From the NCBI GenBank assembly GCA_016124455.1, contig WGNQ01000002.1, positions 101,963 through 165,962 on the forward strand: 64,000 nt of DNA, given 5' to 3'. Both the position numbers and the translations under genes were made by a program. The notes under the pieces were generated by a model, which saw only the letters and a list, made by a program, of their open reading frames with translations, searched no databases and had not been told where the DNA came from. Numbering within the stretch: the stretch's first letter is position 1; every line of letters starts with the position of its first letter. Below, piece by piece: positions 17,675 to 27,601 of the stretch. Source of the stretch: Sideroxydans sp. Lineage in GTDB: Bacteria; Pseudomonadota; Gammaproteobacteria; Burkholderiales; Gallionellaceae.

Positions 17675-18082
17675 TCACTCCGCCGGCGGCACCTCTCTGG
17701 GCTTGCGGTCTTCGCCCACCGCGACATACGTCAGCGTCGCTTCGGTCACCTTGACGCAGGTCGGCTGGGCCGGGTCGCGCTGCGAAAACACCGCCACGTC
17801 GACGGTGATCGAGGTGCGGCCGATCTTCACGATCTCCGCATAGAAACTCACCACGTCGCCGACCAGCACCGGCTGCTTGAACACGAAAGAATTCACCGCC
17901 ACCGTCACCACACGGCCGCGGGCACGGTGCAACGCAGGAATGCTGCCCGCGATGTCCACCTGCCCCATCAGCCAGCCGCCGAAAATATCCCCGGCGTAAT
18001 TGGCGTCGGACGGCATCGCCACCACGCGCAGCGTGGGCTGGCGCTCGGGCAGTCTATCCACTGGTATCTGACTGTCGTTCAT
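17675..18082 (-). CDS. Acyl-CoA thioesterase, hotdog fold (YciA-like)
   Basis: A 135-residue single hotdog-domain protein. The motif NYAGDIFGGWLMGQVDIAGS contains the family Asp/Asn active-site region, and VAVNSFVFKQPVLVGDVV follows. It hydrolyses acyl-CoA to free fatty acid and CoA in the cytoplasm, probably balancing CoA pools. Its ATG is one base from the acyl-CoA ligase stop, so the two are co-translated. The C-terminus is short, as in YciA. Confidence 0.9.
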   Translation of the reverse strand: MNDSQIPVDRLPERQPTLRVVAMPSDANYAGDIFGGWLMGQVDIAGSIPALHRARGRVVTVAVNSFVFKQPVLVGDVVSFYAEIVKIGRTSITVDVAVFSQRDPAQPTCVKVTEATLTYVAVGEDRKPREVPPAE

Positions 18083-18083
18083 T

Positions 18084-19901
18084 TCATCGTCCCTGGTAAA
18101 GTTGTTCGATTTCGTGGCAGTAGCGTGCCGCGACCTGCGGCCGCTTGAGCTTGAGGGTGGGCGTCAGCATGCCGTTCTCGATGCTCCATGGCTCGGTCAG
18201 CAGCAGCGCGCGGCGCACCTTGGCATAGCCCGGAAACTCCTTGATCTGTTCGGCAACGCGCTGCAACACCTGCTGCTCGATGCGCGTGTCGCGCAGCGAT
18301 TCCGGCATGTCGGGGCGCACGCCGACCTGCTGCGCCAGCGCCGCCCAGTTTTCGGGGTTCACCACCAGCAGCGCCAGCAGTGCGGCATGGCCCTCGCCGT
18401 AAACCATCGCCTGGTCGAACAGGCGGTCGCGCAGGATGGCGAATTCCATGTCGGCGGGCGGCACCTTCTCGCCGTTGGACATCACGATGATTTCCTTGAG
18501 GCGCCCGGTGATGTAGATATGGCCCTTGTCGTCGATGCGTGCGGTATCGCCGGTATTGAGCCAGCCGTCGGCGTCGATCATGGCTCGCGTCGCCTCCGGG
18601 TTGTGCCAGTAGCCGAGCATGTTGGACGGACCTTTCACCAGCAGCGCATCCTGTTCGCCGATGCGCACGTCGATGCCCGGCAGCGTCGGGCCGACGCTGG
18701 CCGGATGGTTGCTGTCGACGCGGTTGACGCTGACGATGGGGCTGGTCTCGGTCATGCCGTAGCCTTGCAGCAGCGGCAGCCCGAGCGCGATGAACATGCG
18801 CCCGATCTTGGGCGGCAGCGCCGCGCCGCCGCTGATCGACAGGCGCAGCCGCCCGCCCAGCCGGCCCATCACCTTGTCCGCCACCAGCCGTTTCAGCAGC
18901 GGCCACAGCAGCAGCTTGGGATGCCAGCCCGCGCGTCCCTGCTGGTATTCGAAACGCTCCCAGCCGACATCGACGGTGAGGGTGAACAGCTTGTGCTGCA
19001 GCGGCGAGACATCCTCCAGTTTGCTGTGGATGGCGTTGTAGATGCGCTCGTAAATGCGCGGCACCGAGACCAGCACGGTGGGACGGATGAGCTTGAGGTC
19101 GTCCGCCAGCAGCGGGATCGAACGCGCATAGGCCACGGTGACCCCGGCCATCACGCCGATGTAATAGCCGACGGTACGCTCGAAGGTATGCGACAGCGGC
19201 AGGAACGACAGCATCAGGTCGTCCTCGCCGATCGGGAAAGTCAGCAGGCCGGCCCATGCGTTGTAGACGATGTTGTGGTGCGACAGCATCACGCCCTTGG
19301 GTTTGCCGGTGGTGCCCGAGGTGTACATGATGGTGGCCAGCGCATCGCGGTTGCGCTCGGCTTCCGGCTGCAGACCGGCCTGTGCCGGCAGCCAGTCGTC
19401 CGCGCATTGCAGGTGCGGTTCGCCCGGCTCCGCAATGCGGTCGATGCTGACCATGCGCTGCACGCAGCCCATCTGTGCGCGCACGCCGCGCAATTCCTGC
19501 CATTGTTCCGCAGTCTCGAACAGCAGCACTTTCACCCCGGCATCGTTGACGATATAGGCGACGTTGTCGGCACGGTCCACGGTATACAGCGGCACCACCA
19601 CGAGCCCCAGCGACAGCGCCGCCTGGTCGAACATCACCCATTGCGGGCAGTTGCGCAGCATCAGCGCGACGCGGTCGCCACGCTGCAGGTTTTCGCGCAG
19701 CAATGCCGCCTGCCAGCGCGCGATCTGCGCCAGCATCTGCCCCCAGGTCAGCGCCTGCCAGGCTTCCTGCTGCGCATCGAAATAGCGGTAGGCGATATCG
19801 TCTGGCGTACGTTTCGTGCGCTCGACGAACAGCCCGTGCAAGGTCACTGCCTGCTCCGGTTTCACCAGATGCGCCTTATCCCTGATCTCCCTGTCTGTCA
19901 T
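18084..19901 (-). CDS. Long-chain acyl-CoA synthetase (AMP-forming)
   Basis: A 605-residue adenylate-forming ligase. The phosphate loop TSGTTGKPKG and the GYGMTETSP motif are intact, and NTGDTARIDDKGHIYITGR near the C-terminus carries the hinge Asp/Arg region. Length and the DPxxxG-less long form fit the long-chain ligases related to FadD15. It activates fatty acids to acyl-CoA. The ATG at 19901 has AGGAGG four bases upstream; an in-frame TTG lies six codons earlier. Its start region overlaps the end of the SDR gene by only a few bases of leader, so it belongs to one transcript. Confidence 0.93.
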   Translation of the reverse strand: MTDREIRDKAHLVKPEQAVTLHGLFVERTKRTPDDIAYRYFDAQQEAWQALTWGQMLAQIARWQAALLRENLQRGDRVALMLRNCPQWVMFDQAALSLGLVVVPLYTVDRADNVAYIVNDAGVKVLLFETAEQWQELRGVRAQMGCVQRMVSIDRIAEPGEPHLQCADDWLPAQAGLQPEAERNRDALATIMYTSGTTGKPKGVMLSHHNIVYNAWAGLLTFPIGEDDLMLSFLPLSHTFERTVGYYIGVMAGVTVAYARSIPLLADDLKLIRPTVLVSVPRIYERIYNAIHSKLEDVSPLQHKLFTLTVDVGWERFEYQQGRAGWHPKLLLWPLLKRLVADKVMGRLGGRLRLSISGGAALPPKIGRMFIALGLPLLQGYGMTETSPIVSVNRVDSNHPASVGPTLPGIDVRIGEQDALLVKGPSNMLGYWHNPEATRAMIDADGWLNTGDTARIDDKGHIYITGRLKEIIVMSNGEKVPPADMEFAILRDRLFDQAMVYGEGHAALLALLVVNPENWAALAQQVGVRPDMPESLRDTRIEQQVLQRVAEQIKEFPGYAKVRRALLLTEPWSIENGMLTPTLKLKRPQVAARYCHEIEQLYQGR

Positions 19902-19911
19902 TTGGCCTCCT

Positions 19912-20733
19912 CTATCCAAGAAACAGATCGCCGAACAGCGGCACGCCCGGCGTCACCGCATAGTGTGCCAGGTCCTGCTCCCCCGCCGTGCGCAGCACAT
20001 CCTCGTCGATGAAAAAGTTGCCGCTGCACTCGCGGCTGGCGCGCGTCAGGATATGGTGTGCCGCATCCGCGACGATGGCCGGATGGCGCGAGGCACGCAG
20101 CACGTCCGGCGGAAAATTGACTTCGATGGCGGCAGTGGCGATGGTGGTGCGCGGCCACAGGCAATTCACCGCGATGCCGTCCGCCGCAAACTCCTGCGCC
20201 AGCCCCAGCGTACACAGGCTCATGCCGTATTTGGACAGGCTGTAGGCAAGGTGCGGCGCGAACCACCGGGCTTCCATATTGAGCGGCGGCGACAGCGTGA
20301 GGATGTGCGGGTTGGCGGATTTTTTCAGGTACGGAATGCAGGCCTGCGCAGCGAAAAAAGTGGCGCGCGCATTGACCTCCCACAGCAGGTCGAAGCGTTT
20401 GGCCGTGGTTTCCAGCGTCGGCGTCAGGCTGATCGCGCTGGCGTTGTTGACCAGCACATCGAGTCCGCCGAAATGCTGCGCGGCCTGTGCCACCGCAGCC
20501 TGGACCGCCTGCTCGTCGCGCACATCGAGCCGGACAGGCAGCGCCCGGCCACCGGCCTGCTCCACTTCGGCCGCCACCGTATGGATGGTGCCGGGCAGGC
20601 CGGGATGCGGCTCGGCCGTCTTGCCGGTGATCACCAGGTTCGCGCCGTCGCGGGCGCAGCGCAGCGCAATCTCGCGCCCGATGCCGCGGCTCGCGCCGGT
20701 GATGAAGATCGTTTTGCCTTGCAGCCCCGCCAT
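19912..20733 (-). CDS. SDR-family oxidoreductase
   Basis: A 273-residue short-chain dehydrogenase. The cofactor site TGASRGIG is at about 11-18, NNAS at about 90, and the catalytic YSLSK is present. The C-terminus (GNFFIDEDVLRTAG) resembles the HSDL2-like group often found in fatty-acid clusters. Substrate unknown; a hydroxyacyl or aldehyde compound is plausible. The stop of the acyl-CoA dehydrogenase and this ATG share one base (TAATG), indicating coupled translation. Confidence 0.88.
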   Translation of the reverse strand: MAGLQGKTIFITGASRGIGREIALRCARDGANLVITGKTAEPHPGLPGTIHTVAAEVEQAGGRALPVRLDVRDEQAVQAAVAQAAQHFGGLDVLVNNASAISLTPTLETTAKRFDLLWEVNARATFFAAQACIPYLKKSANPHILTLSPPLNMEARWFAPHLAYSLSKYGMSLCTLGLAQEFAADGIAVNCLWPRTTIATAAIEVNFPPDVLRASRHPAIVADAAHHILTRASRECSGNFFIDEDVLRTAGEQDLAHYAVTPGVPLFGDLFLG

Positions 20734-23171
20734 TACCGGCGCCCTGCCGCCAATTCTTCCGGCGCGAAATCGTTGACCATGATCACCTTGCGTCGCAGCG
20801 CATAATCGCGCTCCAGCAGCAACGCTTCTTCCGCCGTGATCACGCCGGCGTCGCGCGCCTCGACGATGCGCGGCAACTCCTCCCGCGCCTTGACCCGCCC
20901 TGCCTTGCGCGCTTCCGCCAGCTTGGCCTGCAGCGGTTCGCACAGCAGCGTGCTGTACAGTGCGGACTCCAGCGCACCGACCGCATCGTTCTCATCGGTG
21001 GGCAGGTACATGCCCGCCGTCAGCCGGTCGCGCGCCTTGCCCGGCTGCATCAGCAACGCGCTCACCTGGTGCCCGAGCCGGTCGGATGGCGGCTTGTTGC
21101 GGCACCCGAGCGGGAAGATCAGTACCCGCAACAGGCCGCCCGCAAAACGGCTGGGGAAATTCTGCAACACGCCATCGAAGGCCACCTCGATCCGGTACAG
21201 CGCGTCCTGCACCGACCAGTGCAGCAGCGGCAGGTCTTCCGGCGGTCGGCCGTCATCCTCGAACCGCTTGAGCGCGGCAGAGCACAGGTAAAGCTGGCTG
21301 AGCACGTCGCCGAGGCGCGCGGAAATCTTTTCCTGGCGCTTGAGACCGCCACCGAGCATCAGCATCGCCACGTCCGCCGCCAGCGCAAAGGCGGCGGAGT
21401 AACGCGTGAGCCGCTGGTAGTAGCGGCGGGTTTCTTCGCCCGGCGGCGCATGGATGCCGCGCCCGCCGGTGATGCCGAACAGCGGGGTGCGCACCGCATT
21501 GCTCAGCGTGAACGTGAGATGGCCGAACAGCGCGCTGTCGAAATCGCGCACCGCGAGTTTCCGGTCGGGATTCCGCGCGGCCCGGATTTCCCTGAGCACA
21601 TAGGGATGCGAACGCACCACGCCCTGGCCGAAGATGATCATGCTGCGGGTCAGGATGTTCGCGCCCTCCACGGTGATGCCGATCGGTGTCTGCTGGTAGG
21701 CGCGCCCGAGGTAGTTGTCCGGCCCCATGCAGATACCCTTGCCGCCGTGCACGTCCATCGCATCGTTGATCGCGATGCGGCCGCGCTCGGTGCAATGGTA
21801 TTTGACGATGGCGGAAATCACCGACGGCTTCTCGCCCATATCCACCGCCATGGCGGTCAGCACACGCGCCGCGTCCATCATGTAGGCGTTGCCGCCGATG
21901 CGTGCAAGCGCTTCTTCCACCCCTTCGAATTTCCCGATCGGCAGCTTGAACTGTTTGCGTACGCGGCAATAGGCGCCGCTGCTGCGCGCTGCCAGCTTGA
22001 TGCCGCCGGTAGCGCTGGCCGGCAGCGAAATCGAGCGCCCCGCCGCCAGGCATTCCATCAGCATGCGCCAGCCCTGGCCGATGTAGTCGACGCCGCCGAT
22101 GATGTAGTCGAGCGGGACGAATACGTCGCTGCCCGAGGTCGGGCCATTCTGGAACGCCGAGTTGAGCGGGAAATGACGCCGCCCCACGTTCACACCGGGC
22201 GTGTTGGTCGGAATCAGTGCGAGCGTGATGCCGCGTTCGGTCTCGTCGCCGACCAGGTGCTCGGGGTCGTACAGCTTGAATGCGAGGCCGAGCAAGGTCG
22301 CCACCGGTGCCAGCGTGATGTAGCGCTTCTCCCAGCTGATGCGGACGCCAAGCACGTTCGGCTGGCCGTTGAATTCGCCGCGGCATACCACGCCGCTATC
22401 CGGGATCGCGCCCGCGTCGGAACCCGCGGACGGCCCGGTCAGTGCAAAGCACGGCACTTCCAGTCCCTGCGCGAGGCGGCGCAGGTATTTATCCTTCTGC
22501 TGCTGCGTACCGTAGTGCAGCAGCAGTTCCGCCGGCCCCAGCGAGTTCGGCACCATCACCGTCACCGCGCCGGTGGCGCTGCGCGATGCGATCTTGGTGA
22601 TCACCGCGGAATGCGCCAGCGCGGAGAACCCCAGCCCGCCGTATTCGTGCGGCACGATCATGCCGAAGAAGCCCTTGTCCTTGATGAACTGCCATACCTG
22701 CGGCGGCAAGTCCTGGCGCGTATGGGTAATGTCCCAGTCGTCGAGCATGGCGCACAGCTGCTCGACCTCGTTGTCGAAGAACGATTGTTCCTGTTCGGTC
22801 AGTTGCGGTTTGGGATAGCCCAATAATTTATGCCAATCCGGGTCGCCGCCGAACAGGTCGCCGTCCCACCACACCGTGCCCGCGTCGAGCGCTTCCTGCT
22901 CGGTCTGCGACACCTGCGGCAATATCCTGCGGAAAAGCTTGAGGACGAAACTGCTCACCAGCAGGCGGCGCAGGAAAGGGATGCCCAGCACCGCGACGAA
23001 AATACCCAGACAAAGATAGATGGCCTGCAAGGAAGCGGCCGAGATGCGGCTTTCGATGGCGACCACCGGCACCGTAATGGTAATCGCCAGCAGCCAGCTC
23101 CAGATGGAAGCGCGGAAGAAGGCCAGCAACAGAATCACGGCCAGCACCATCAGCGTCATCAATATCGCCAT
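20733..23171 (-). CDS. Acyl-CoA dehydrogenase, FadE-like with membrane N-terminus
   Basis: An 812-residue protein. Two or three hydrophobic segments fill residues 1-75, then the dehydrogenase fold runs from about 120, with PHEYGGLGFSALAHS, the substrate/FAD region FALTGPSAGSDAG and DVHGGKGICMGP. The C-terminal 250 residues form the extra domain found in gammaproteobacterial-type FadE. It oxidises acyl-CoA to trans-2-enoyl-CoA, passing electrons to ETF. It is the first gene of the cluster, so the promoter should lie in the short gap to radA, but I see no clear one. Confidence 0.93.
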   Translation of the reverse strand: MAILMTLMVLAVILLLAFFRASIWSWLLAITITVPVVAIESRISAASLQAIYLCLGIFVAVLGIPFLRRLLVSSFVLKLFRRILPQVSQTEQEALDAGTVWWDGDLFGGDPDWHKLLGYPKPQLTEQEQSFFDNEVEQLCAMLDDWDITHTRQDLPPQVWQFIKDKGFFGMIVPHEYGGLGFSALAHSAVITKIASRSATGAVTVMVPNSLGPAELLLHYGTQQQKDKYLRRLAQGLEVPCFALTGPSAGSDAGAIPDSGVVCRGEFNGQPNVLGVRISWEKRYITLAPVATLLGLAFKLYDPEHLVGDETERGITLALIPTNTPGVNVGRRHFPLNSAFQNGPTSGSDVFVPLDYIIGGVDYIGQGWRMLMECLAAGRSISLPASATGGIKLAARSSGAYCRVRKQFKLPIGKFEGVEEALARIGGNAYMMDAARVLTAMAVDMGEKPSVISAIVKYHCTERGRIAINDAMDVHGGKGICMGPDNYLGRAYQQTPIGITVEGANILTRSMIIFGQGVVRSHPYVLREIRAARNPDRKLAVRDFDSALFGHLTFTLSNAVRTPLFGITGGRGIHAPPGEETRRYYQRLTRYSAAFALAADVAMLMLGGGLKRQEKISARLGDVLSQLYLCSAALKRFEDDGRPPEDLPLLHWSVQDALYRIEVAFDGVLQNFPSRFAGGLLRVLIFPLGCRNKPPSDRLGHQVSALLMQPGKARDRLTAGMYLPTDENDAVGALESALYSTLLCEPLQAKLAEARKAGRVKAREELPRIVEARDAGVITAEEALLLERDYALRRKVIMVNDFAPEELAAGRR

Positions 23172-23242
23172 CCGGCTCCCCTCTTATCGTTATTGTGGAA
23201 TACGCCGGCACTGGATGCCGGCAACGCTATTCTAGCAGGCCG

Positions 23243-24604
23243 CTAGCGCATGCGCTCCACCGCCTCTTCGACCCTTTCCACGGCAATGATTTCCATGCCG
23301 GTGATTTTCTGTTTGGGCGCGTTGGCCCGGGGAATGATGGCATGGGTGAAACCGAGCTTGGCAGCTTCCTTGAGGCGCTCCTGGCCGCGCTGCACCGGAC
23401 GCACTTCTCCGGCCAGGCCGACTTCGCCGAACACCACAAGCTTTTCCGGCAACGGCTTGTTTTTCAGCGAAGACACGATCGCGAGCAGGACGGCAAGATC
23501 GGCGCCGGGCTCGGTAATCTTCACGCCGCCGACGGCATTGATGAACACATCCTGGTCGAAACAGGCGATGCCCGCGTGGCGATGCAGCACGGCGAGCAGC
23601 ATGGCCAGCCGGTTCTGCTCCAGCCCCAGCGACAGGCGGCGCGGACTCGGCGAATGCGCCTCGTCCAGCAGCGCCTGGATCTCCACCAGCAGCGGCCGCG
23701 TGCCTTCCTGCGTCACCATCACGCAAGAGCCGGCCACCTGCACGCCGTGTTGCGACAGGAACAACGCGGACGGATTGCTGACTTCGCGCAGACCTTTCTC
23801 GGTCATCGCGAATACGCCGAGTTCGTTCACCGCGCCGAAGCGGTTCTTGAACGCGCGGATCAGGCGGAAACTGGAATGGGTGTCGCCCTCGAAATACAGC
23901 ACGGTGTCGACGATGTGCTCGAGCACGCGCGGCCCGGCCAGCGCACCTTCCTTGGTCACGTGGCCGACCAGGATCATGGTCACGCCGCTGCTCTTCGCCA
24001 GCCGCGTGAGTTGTGCCGCGCACTCTCGTACCTGCGCCACCGAACCGGGTGCGCTGGTAAGCTGTTCGGAATATACGGTCTGGATCGAGTCGATCACTAC
24101 CACGTCGGGTTTTTCGTTGGCGACGGTGGCCTGGATCTTTTCGAGCTGGATCTCCGGCAGCAGGTGTACCTCGTGCGCATCCAGGGCAAGGCGTTTGGCG
24201 CGCAGCGCGATCTGCTGCGCCGATTCTTCGCCGCTCACGTAAAGCACTTTTTTGGTCGGCGCGAGATGCGCCAGGGTCTGCAGCAGCAGCGTGGATTTGC
24301 CGATGCCGGGATCGCCGCCGATCAGCACCACGCCGCCCTGTACCAGTCCGCCACCGAGCACCCGGTCGAACTCGGCGATGCCGGTCGGCGTGCGCGAAAC
24401 TTCGCTGGCTTCCACCTCGGCCAGTTGCTGCAACTGGCCGGAAGCGGCCAGCGCACTGTAGCGGTTCTTGCCTGCGGCGGGAACGGCCTCCGCCACCGTT
24501 TCCACCAGCGTATTCCACTCCATGCAGTGCGGGCACTGCCCCTGCCATTTGGGCGACTGCCCGCCACATTCGGTGCAGCTATAGACTGTTTTTGCTTTGG
24601 CCAC
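23243..24604 (-). CDS. radA: DNA repair protein RadA (Sms)
   Basis: A 453-residue protein with a C4 zinc finger at the N-terminus (CTECGG...CPHC), a RecA-like ATPase with Walker A GGDPGIGKST, the RadA signature KNRFG, and a Lon-protease-like C-terminal domain (about 290-453). It processes recombination intermediates with RecA. ATG start at 24604. The upstream gene, a diguanylate cyclase, ends 43 bases away on the same strand. Confidence 0.97.
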   Translation of the reverse strand: MAKAKTVYSCTECGGQSPKWQGQCPHCMEWNTLVETVAEAVPAAGKNRYSALAASGQLQQLAEVEASEVSRTPTGIAEFDRVLGGGLVQGGVVLIGGDPGIGKSTLLLQTLAHLAPTKKVLYVSGEESAQQIALRAKRLALDAHEVHLLPEIQLEKIQATVANEKPDVVVIDSIQTVYSEQLTSAPGSVAQVRECAAQLTRLAKSSGVTMILVGHVTKEGALAGPRVLEHIVDTVLYFEGDTHSSFRLIRAFKNRFGAVNELGVFAMTEKGLREVSNPSALFLSQHGVQVAGSCVMVTQEGTRPLLVEIQALLDEAHSPSPRRLSLGLEQNRLAMLLAVLHRHAGIACFDQDVFINAVGGVKITEPGADLAVLLAIVSSLKNKPLPEKLVVFGEVGLAGEVRPVQRGQERLKEAAKLGFTHAIIPRANAPKQKITGMEIIAVERVEEAVERMR

Positions 24605-24647
24605 GTCTCGATTCTCGTTCGTTATGTGCCGGTAATGGCGCCGCTGC

Positions 24648-25943
<1,296 letters not shown>

Positions 25944-26031
25944 AATCTACCAGTAATGGCACCATTAAACCAGAGGCAGGGGATCGGGCCGCCACGGCAA
26001 ACGGCGGCCACGCAATGGGGTGCCAGGCCGC

Positions 26032-27417
26032 CTACTCGAAATCGTCCGCCGTGCTGGCGTCGCTCTTTTCGTGGTACAGCCGTTCCATTTCTTCCTCGAA
26101 GAAGAACTTTTCCTCGCCGAAAGCAGGTTTGAGCTCGTCGATCCAGCACGCCTTCTCGTCATATTCCGCAAAGAACGGGCGCTGTACCCAGTCCGGATTG
26201 CGCCCCTGCAGGAAGCGCATGGCGATGACTTTCCTGCCGCCGGCATCGGCCACGCCCAGCACCTGGATCTTGCCCGGATTGGCCGACATGCTCGGGCCGC
26301 GTACGGTACGACTGAGCCCGCTCACTTGCTGGTACGCCTCGCGGAAAATCTGCCACGCCCTGACCAGCGGTACCGAGAAATAGTGCTGCGCACCGGTGTC
26401 GCGCGCCAGGAACATGTAGTACGGCAGGCACCCCAGCTTGACCTGCAGCTGCCACATCCTGGCCCAGGTCGCGGGATCGTCGTTGATGTGCCTCATCACC
26501 GGTGACTGCGTGCGGATGACCACGCCCGCCTGTTTCAGGTTGTGGATTGCCTGCTGCACCACTTCGTTCTCGAGTTCGCGCGGATGATTGAAATGGGCCA
26601 TCAGCGCAAGCTGCCTGCCCGACTGGACAACCTTGCGGAACAGCGCCAGCATTTCCCCGGCATCGTCGTCATCGACAAACTTGTGCGGCCAGTAGCCGAG
26701 TGCCTTGGTACCGATGCGGATGTTGATCAGGTTGGGCAGGTCTGCCTGCAGCAACGGCTCAATGTAGCCGGCCAGGTTCTTCGCCGACATGATCATCGGG
26801 TCGCCGCCGGTGAACAGGATGTCGGTGATCTCGTCGTGCTGCTGCACATAGGCCACCAGTTTCTCGATTTCGCGGCTGGCGAATTTGATATCGGTCATGC
26901 CGATAAACTGCGGCCAGCGGAAGCAGAAGGTGCAGTACGCATGGCAGGTCTGCCCCTGGCTCGGGAAAAACAGTACGGTCTGCTTGTATTTGTGTTGCAC
27001 GCCATGCAACGGTTCGCCGTTGAACACCGGTACATTATGGTCGGCCTGGCCCGCTGGGTGCGGGTTAAGCTGCATGCGGATGCGGTTGGCGGCCTCCCTG
27101 ATCACGGCCTTGTCGGCGCCCTGCCTGAGCAGCGCGGCGATTTCATCGTAATGCTCCGGGCGCAGCATGTCCTTCTGCGGGAAAGTCAGCACGAAAATCG
27201 GGTCGTTGGGCACCTGCTCCCAGTCGATCAGCTGGTCGATGACATAGTTGTTCGCCTTGAACGGCAGCACATTGCCGACCACTTCGATATCGAACTTCTG
27301 CTGCTCACTGAGTTTGTCCAGCTGGGGGATGTCGCGGAAATTGTTGAGCTGGTATGACTTGAACCTTGGTTTCTCCACCAAATAAATAGGTTGGCTGTGT
27401 TTGTATGGCATCTGCAC
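26032..27417 (-). CDS. KamA-family radical SAM protein (lysine 2,3-aminomutase-like)
   Basis: A 461-residue protein with the iron-sulfur motif C158xxxC162xxC165 (CHAYCTFCF), a GGDPM SAM-binding motif and the KamA-type layout. A PLP lysine is expected in the C-terminal part but I cannot place it with confidence. Known members are lysine or glutamate 2,3-aminomutases or EpmB; EpmB is shorter (about 340 residues), so this is a different subgroup. The C-terminal tail is acidic. A GTG at 27417 has AAGGA ten bases upstream; an ATG two codons later is the alternative. Stands alone. Confidence 0.85.
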   Translation of the reverse strand: MQMPYKHSQPIYLVEKPRFKSYQLNNFRDIPQLDKLSEQQKFDIEVVGNVLPFKANNYVIDQLIDWEQVPNDPIFVLTFPQKDMLRPEHYDEIAALLRQGADKAVIREAANRIRMQLNPHPAGQADHNVPVFNGEPLHGVQHKYKQTVLFFPSQGQTCHAYCTFCFRWPQFIGMTDIKFASREIEKLVAYVQQHDEITDILFTGGDPMIMSAKNLAGYIEPLLQADLPNLINIRIGTKALGYWPHKFVDDDDAGEMLALFRKVVQSGRQLALMAHFNHPRELENEVVQQAIHNLKQAGVVIRTQSPVMRHINDDPATWARMWQLQVKLGCLPYYMFLARDTGAQHYFSVPLVRAWQIFREAYQQVSGLSRTVRGPSMSANPGKIQVLGVADAGGRKVIAMRFLQGRNPDWVQRPFFAEYDEKACWIDELKPAFGEEKFFFEEEMERLYHEKSDASTADDFE

Positions 27418-27601
27418 TATATGGATTTCCTTCCGGGTAACGCTGGCAACAACGCTTGACTCGCACTACTGGCAAGGCAGCAGGCGAAAATAGATTTGCA
27501 TGAATATATTATCACACAACATGCCCCCATGACCAAGGCGCGGCATCGCCGCAGTGCCAAATTGCCGCCCGCAATTGCGCACCGAATGTAAAATAGCGCC
27601 C

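Noticed and set aside
15896..18148. A 750-codon plus-strand frame spanning fadB, fadL and the thioesterase
   Set aside because: It crosses three well-supported genes on the other strand and is Arg/His-rich without motifs.
18102..20012. A 636-codon plus-strand frame opposite the acyl-CoA ligase
   Set aside because: Shadow of the ligase, whose adenylation motifs are intact on the minus strand.
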